Origin: Salinicoccus sediminis
GTDB taxonomy: Bacteria > Bacillota > Bacilli > Staphylococcales > Salinicoccaceae
Assembly (NCBI RefSeq): GCF_000986795.1
Contig: NZ_LAYZ01000002.1
Location: 372,001-436,000 of the forward strand
DNA: 64,000 nt
Direction of reading: 5' to 3'
Shown here: positions 63,344-64,000 of the stretch, one piece after another
Layout: each line of letters starts with the position of its first letter
Numbering within the stretch: position 1 is the stretch's first letter
Program-made: the position numbers and the translations under genes
Notes under the pieces: model-generated
Database searches by the model: none
Told to the model about the DNA's origin: nothing
The model's input: only the letters and a program-made list of their open reading frames with translations

Positions 63344-63678
63344 GACGCCCCTTCACATTTTGAAAACAGCCGATCGACATGTTCATCAATTCCAGGTATG
63401 GCTCCAATGAGATAAGGCACCATGTCATAAAACCGGCTTTCTTCATCGAGTGAAAGATAGGTCCAGTATCCATCTCTTCTGGCTTTTACAAGTCCAATAT
63501 TCCGCAGCTTTTTCAAATGCTGGCTTACTGCCGGCTGGCTCATTCCGAAGCATTCGGTAAAATCACATACACAACATTCTTTCCTGTTCATCATGGCGAC
63601 CATGGAAAGCCTGGATGTGTCACCGAGGGTTTTAAACAGTTCCGCGGTTTCTGAAATATTGCTCTTTATTTTCTCCAA
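63334..63678 (-). CDS. arsR: ArsR-type arsenite-responsive repressor
   Basis: This 114-residue winged-helix repressor has a cysteine cluster ECCVCDF (Cys35, Cys36, Cys38) at the metalloid site in the DNA-binding helix region, and further C-terminal cysteines (Cys108, Cys113, Cys114). [18 protein letters not shown] is the recognition helix. The start is TTG 63678, eight bases after TGGAG; nearby ATGs are out of frame. It heads the arsRBC operon and should release its operator on binding arsenite. Confidence 0.92.
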   Translation of the reverse strand: MEKIKSNISETAELFKTLGDTSRLSMVAMMNRKECCVCDFTECFGMSQPAVSQHLKKLRNIGLVKARRDGYWTYLSLDEESRFYDMVPYLIGAIPGIDEHVDRLFSKCEGASCC

Positions 63679-63723
63679 TTTTCATGCTCCATTCTATACA
63701 GACCATATTCGTGCAACAAAAAT

Positions 63724-63752
63724 ATTATATAAGCGAATGGTTATATGGTCAA
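63724..63752 (-). promoter_or_regulatory. arsRBC promoter
   Basis: On the minus strand TTGACC and a perfect TATAAT are 17 bases apart. Confidence 0.8.
63727..63746. promoter_or_regulatory. ArsR operator
   Basis: ATATAA-N8-TTATAT fills the spacer of the ars promoter and overlaps the -10, so bound ArsR would block polymerase. Confidence 0.7.
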
Positions 63753-63948
63753 TGAGCTAAAGTCAATTGTATTTTTTGGCATGAATTATCTTAAATGGAA
63801 ACGCAGTGGAGCGTTCGCCTGATCAGCGGTTTGCTTCGTTTCAGATGAACGCATATTGAAGATGATCAAAATAAAGGTTTACATCCTGAGTGAAGAGGTT
63901 AGAAGTGTATCATGTTGTGTGAATATTTATTAAATGGAGGAATCATCA

Positions 63949-64000
63949 ATGAGTTCGAATATTTATGGTAATACTCCCCCGATGCTCGGCGGAAAAAATC
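63949..64000 (+). CDS. Start of an unidentified gene, cut by the window end
   Basis: ATG 63949 follows TGGAGGA at good distance, and 17 codons are open to the window edge. The visible peptide starts MSSNIYGNTPPMLGGKN, which I do not recognise. The roughly 200 bases before it hold a possible small stem (AACGC/GCGTT near 63800) and no other gene. Confidence 0.5.
   Translation, partial: MSSNIYGNTPPMLGGKN

Overview
The window is a gene-dense chromosomal segment of a low-to-moderate GC Firmicute, most likely a Staphylococcaceae relative such as Salinicoccus or Jeotgalicoccus (inference). Support: strong AGGAGG-type ribosome binding sites with frequent GTG/TTG starts, lipoboxes, CcpA-type cre sites, a CadC/CadA pair, a thioredoxin-type ArsC, and a mannitol operon in the order mtlA-mtlR-mtlF-mtlD. 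I see no phage, IS element, CRISPR array, rRNA or tRNA. The segment reads as stable chromosome made of short operons separated by clear hairpin terminators.

Region by region. 1-600: end of an IucA/IucC siderophore synthetase. 617-12362: a carboxylic-acid island with a LysR regulator, a tricarballylate dehydrogenase-like flavoprotein, a DASS permease, a CitA/CitB-type two-component system, a TctCBA tricarboxylate transporter, and PrpB- and PrpD-like enzymes. 12544-16343: a CNNM/CorC membrane protein behind a leader hairpin, then cadCA. 16399-19354: oxidoreductases and a phosphoesterase. 19405-23202: N-acylamino acid racemase/OSBS, a YfcC transporter and a divergent M20 amidohydrolase. 23228-28340: a PQQ-type dehydrogenase lipoprotein, two small membrane proteins, and an MMPL transporter with its MarR regulator. 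28508-30499: a large catalase.

30660-36142: the mannitol PTS operon, whose MtlA carries two tandem, nearly identical EIIB domains. 36209-39705: membrane proteins, RarD, a lipoprotein and a MarR regulator. 39746-44607: an ABC-2 exporter divergent from a NarL-type two-component system. 44647-48495: maltose PTS, 6-phospho-alpha-glucosidase and GlvR. 48581-51044: an MhqO/MhqD-like detoxification pair and a HAD phosphatase. 51276-53424: a 36-residue membrane peptide, an AEC carrier and a Rho-N/SEC-C protein. 53507-58389: gamma-glutamyltransferase, a split chromate transporter, an aminotransferase and an aldo/keto reductase. 58446-61483: glycerate kinase, an acetamidase-like protein and an old yellow enzyme. 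61594-63752: arsRBC with its promoter and operator. The last 52 bases open a new gene.

The most interesting unit is the carboxylic-acid island. It combines two uptake systems, two regulators, a tricarballylate-type dehydrogenase without its usual electron-transfer partner, and two methylcitrate-cycle enzymes without methylcitrate synthase. That suggests use of an imported tricarboxylate rather than propionate oxidation. The EIICBB form of MtlA, the racemase/amidohydrolase cluster with overlapping face-to-face promoters, and the leader hairpin before the CNNM gene also merit attention. All family assignments come from reading the sequences by eye; no database search was run.
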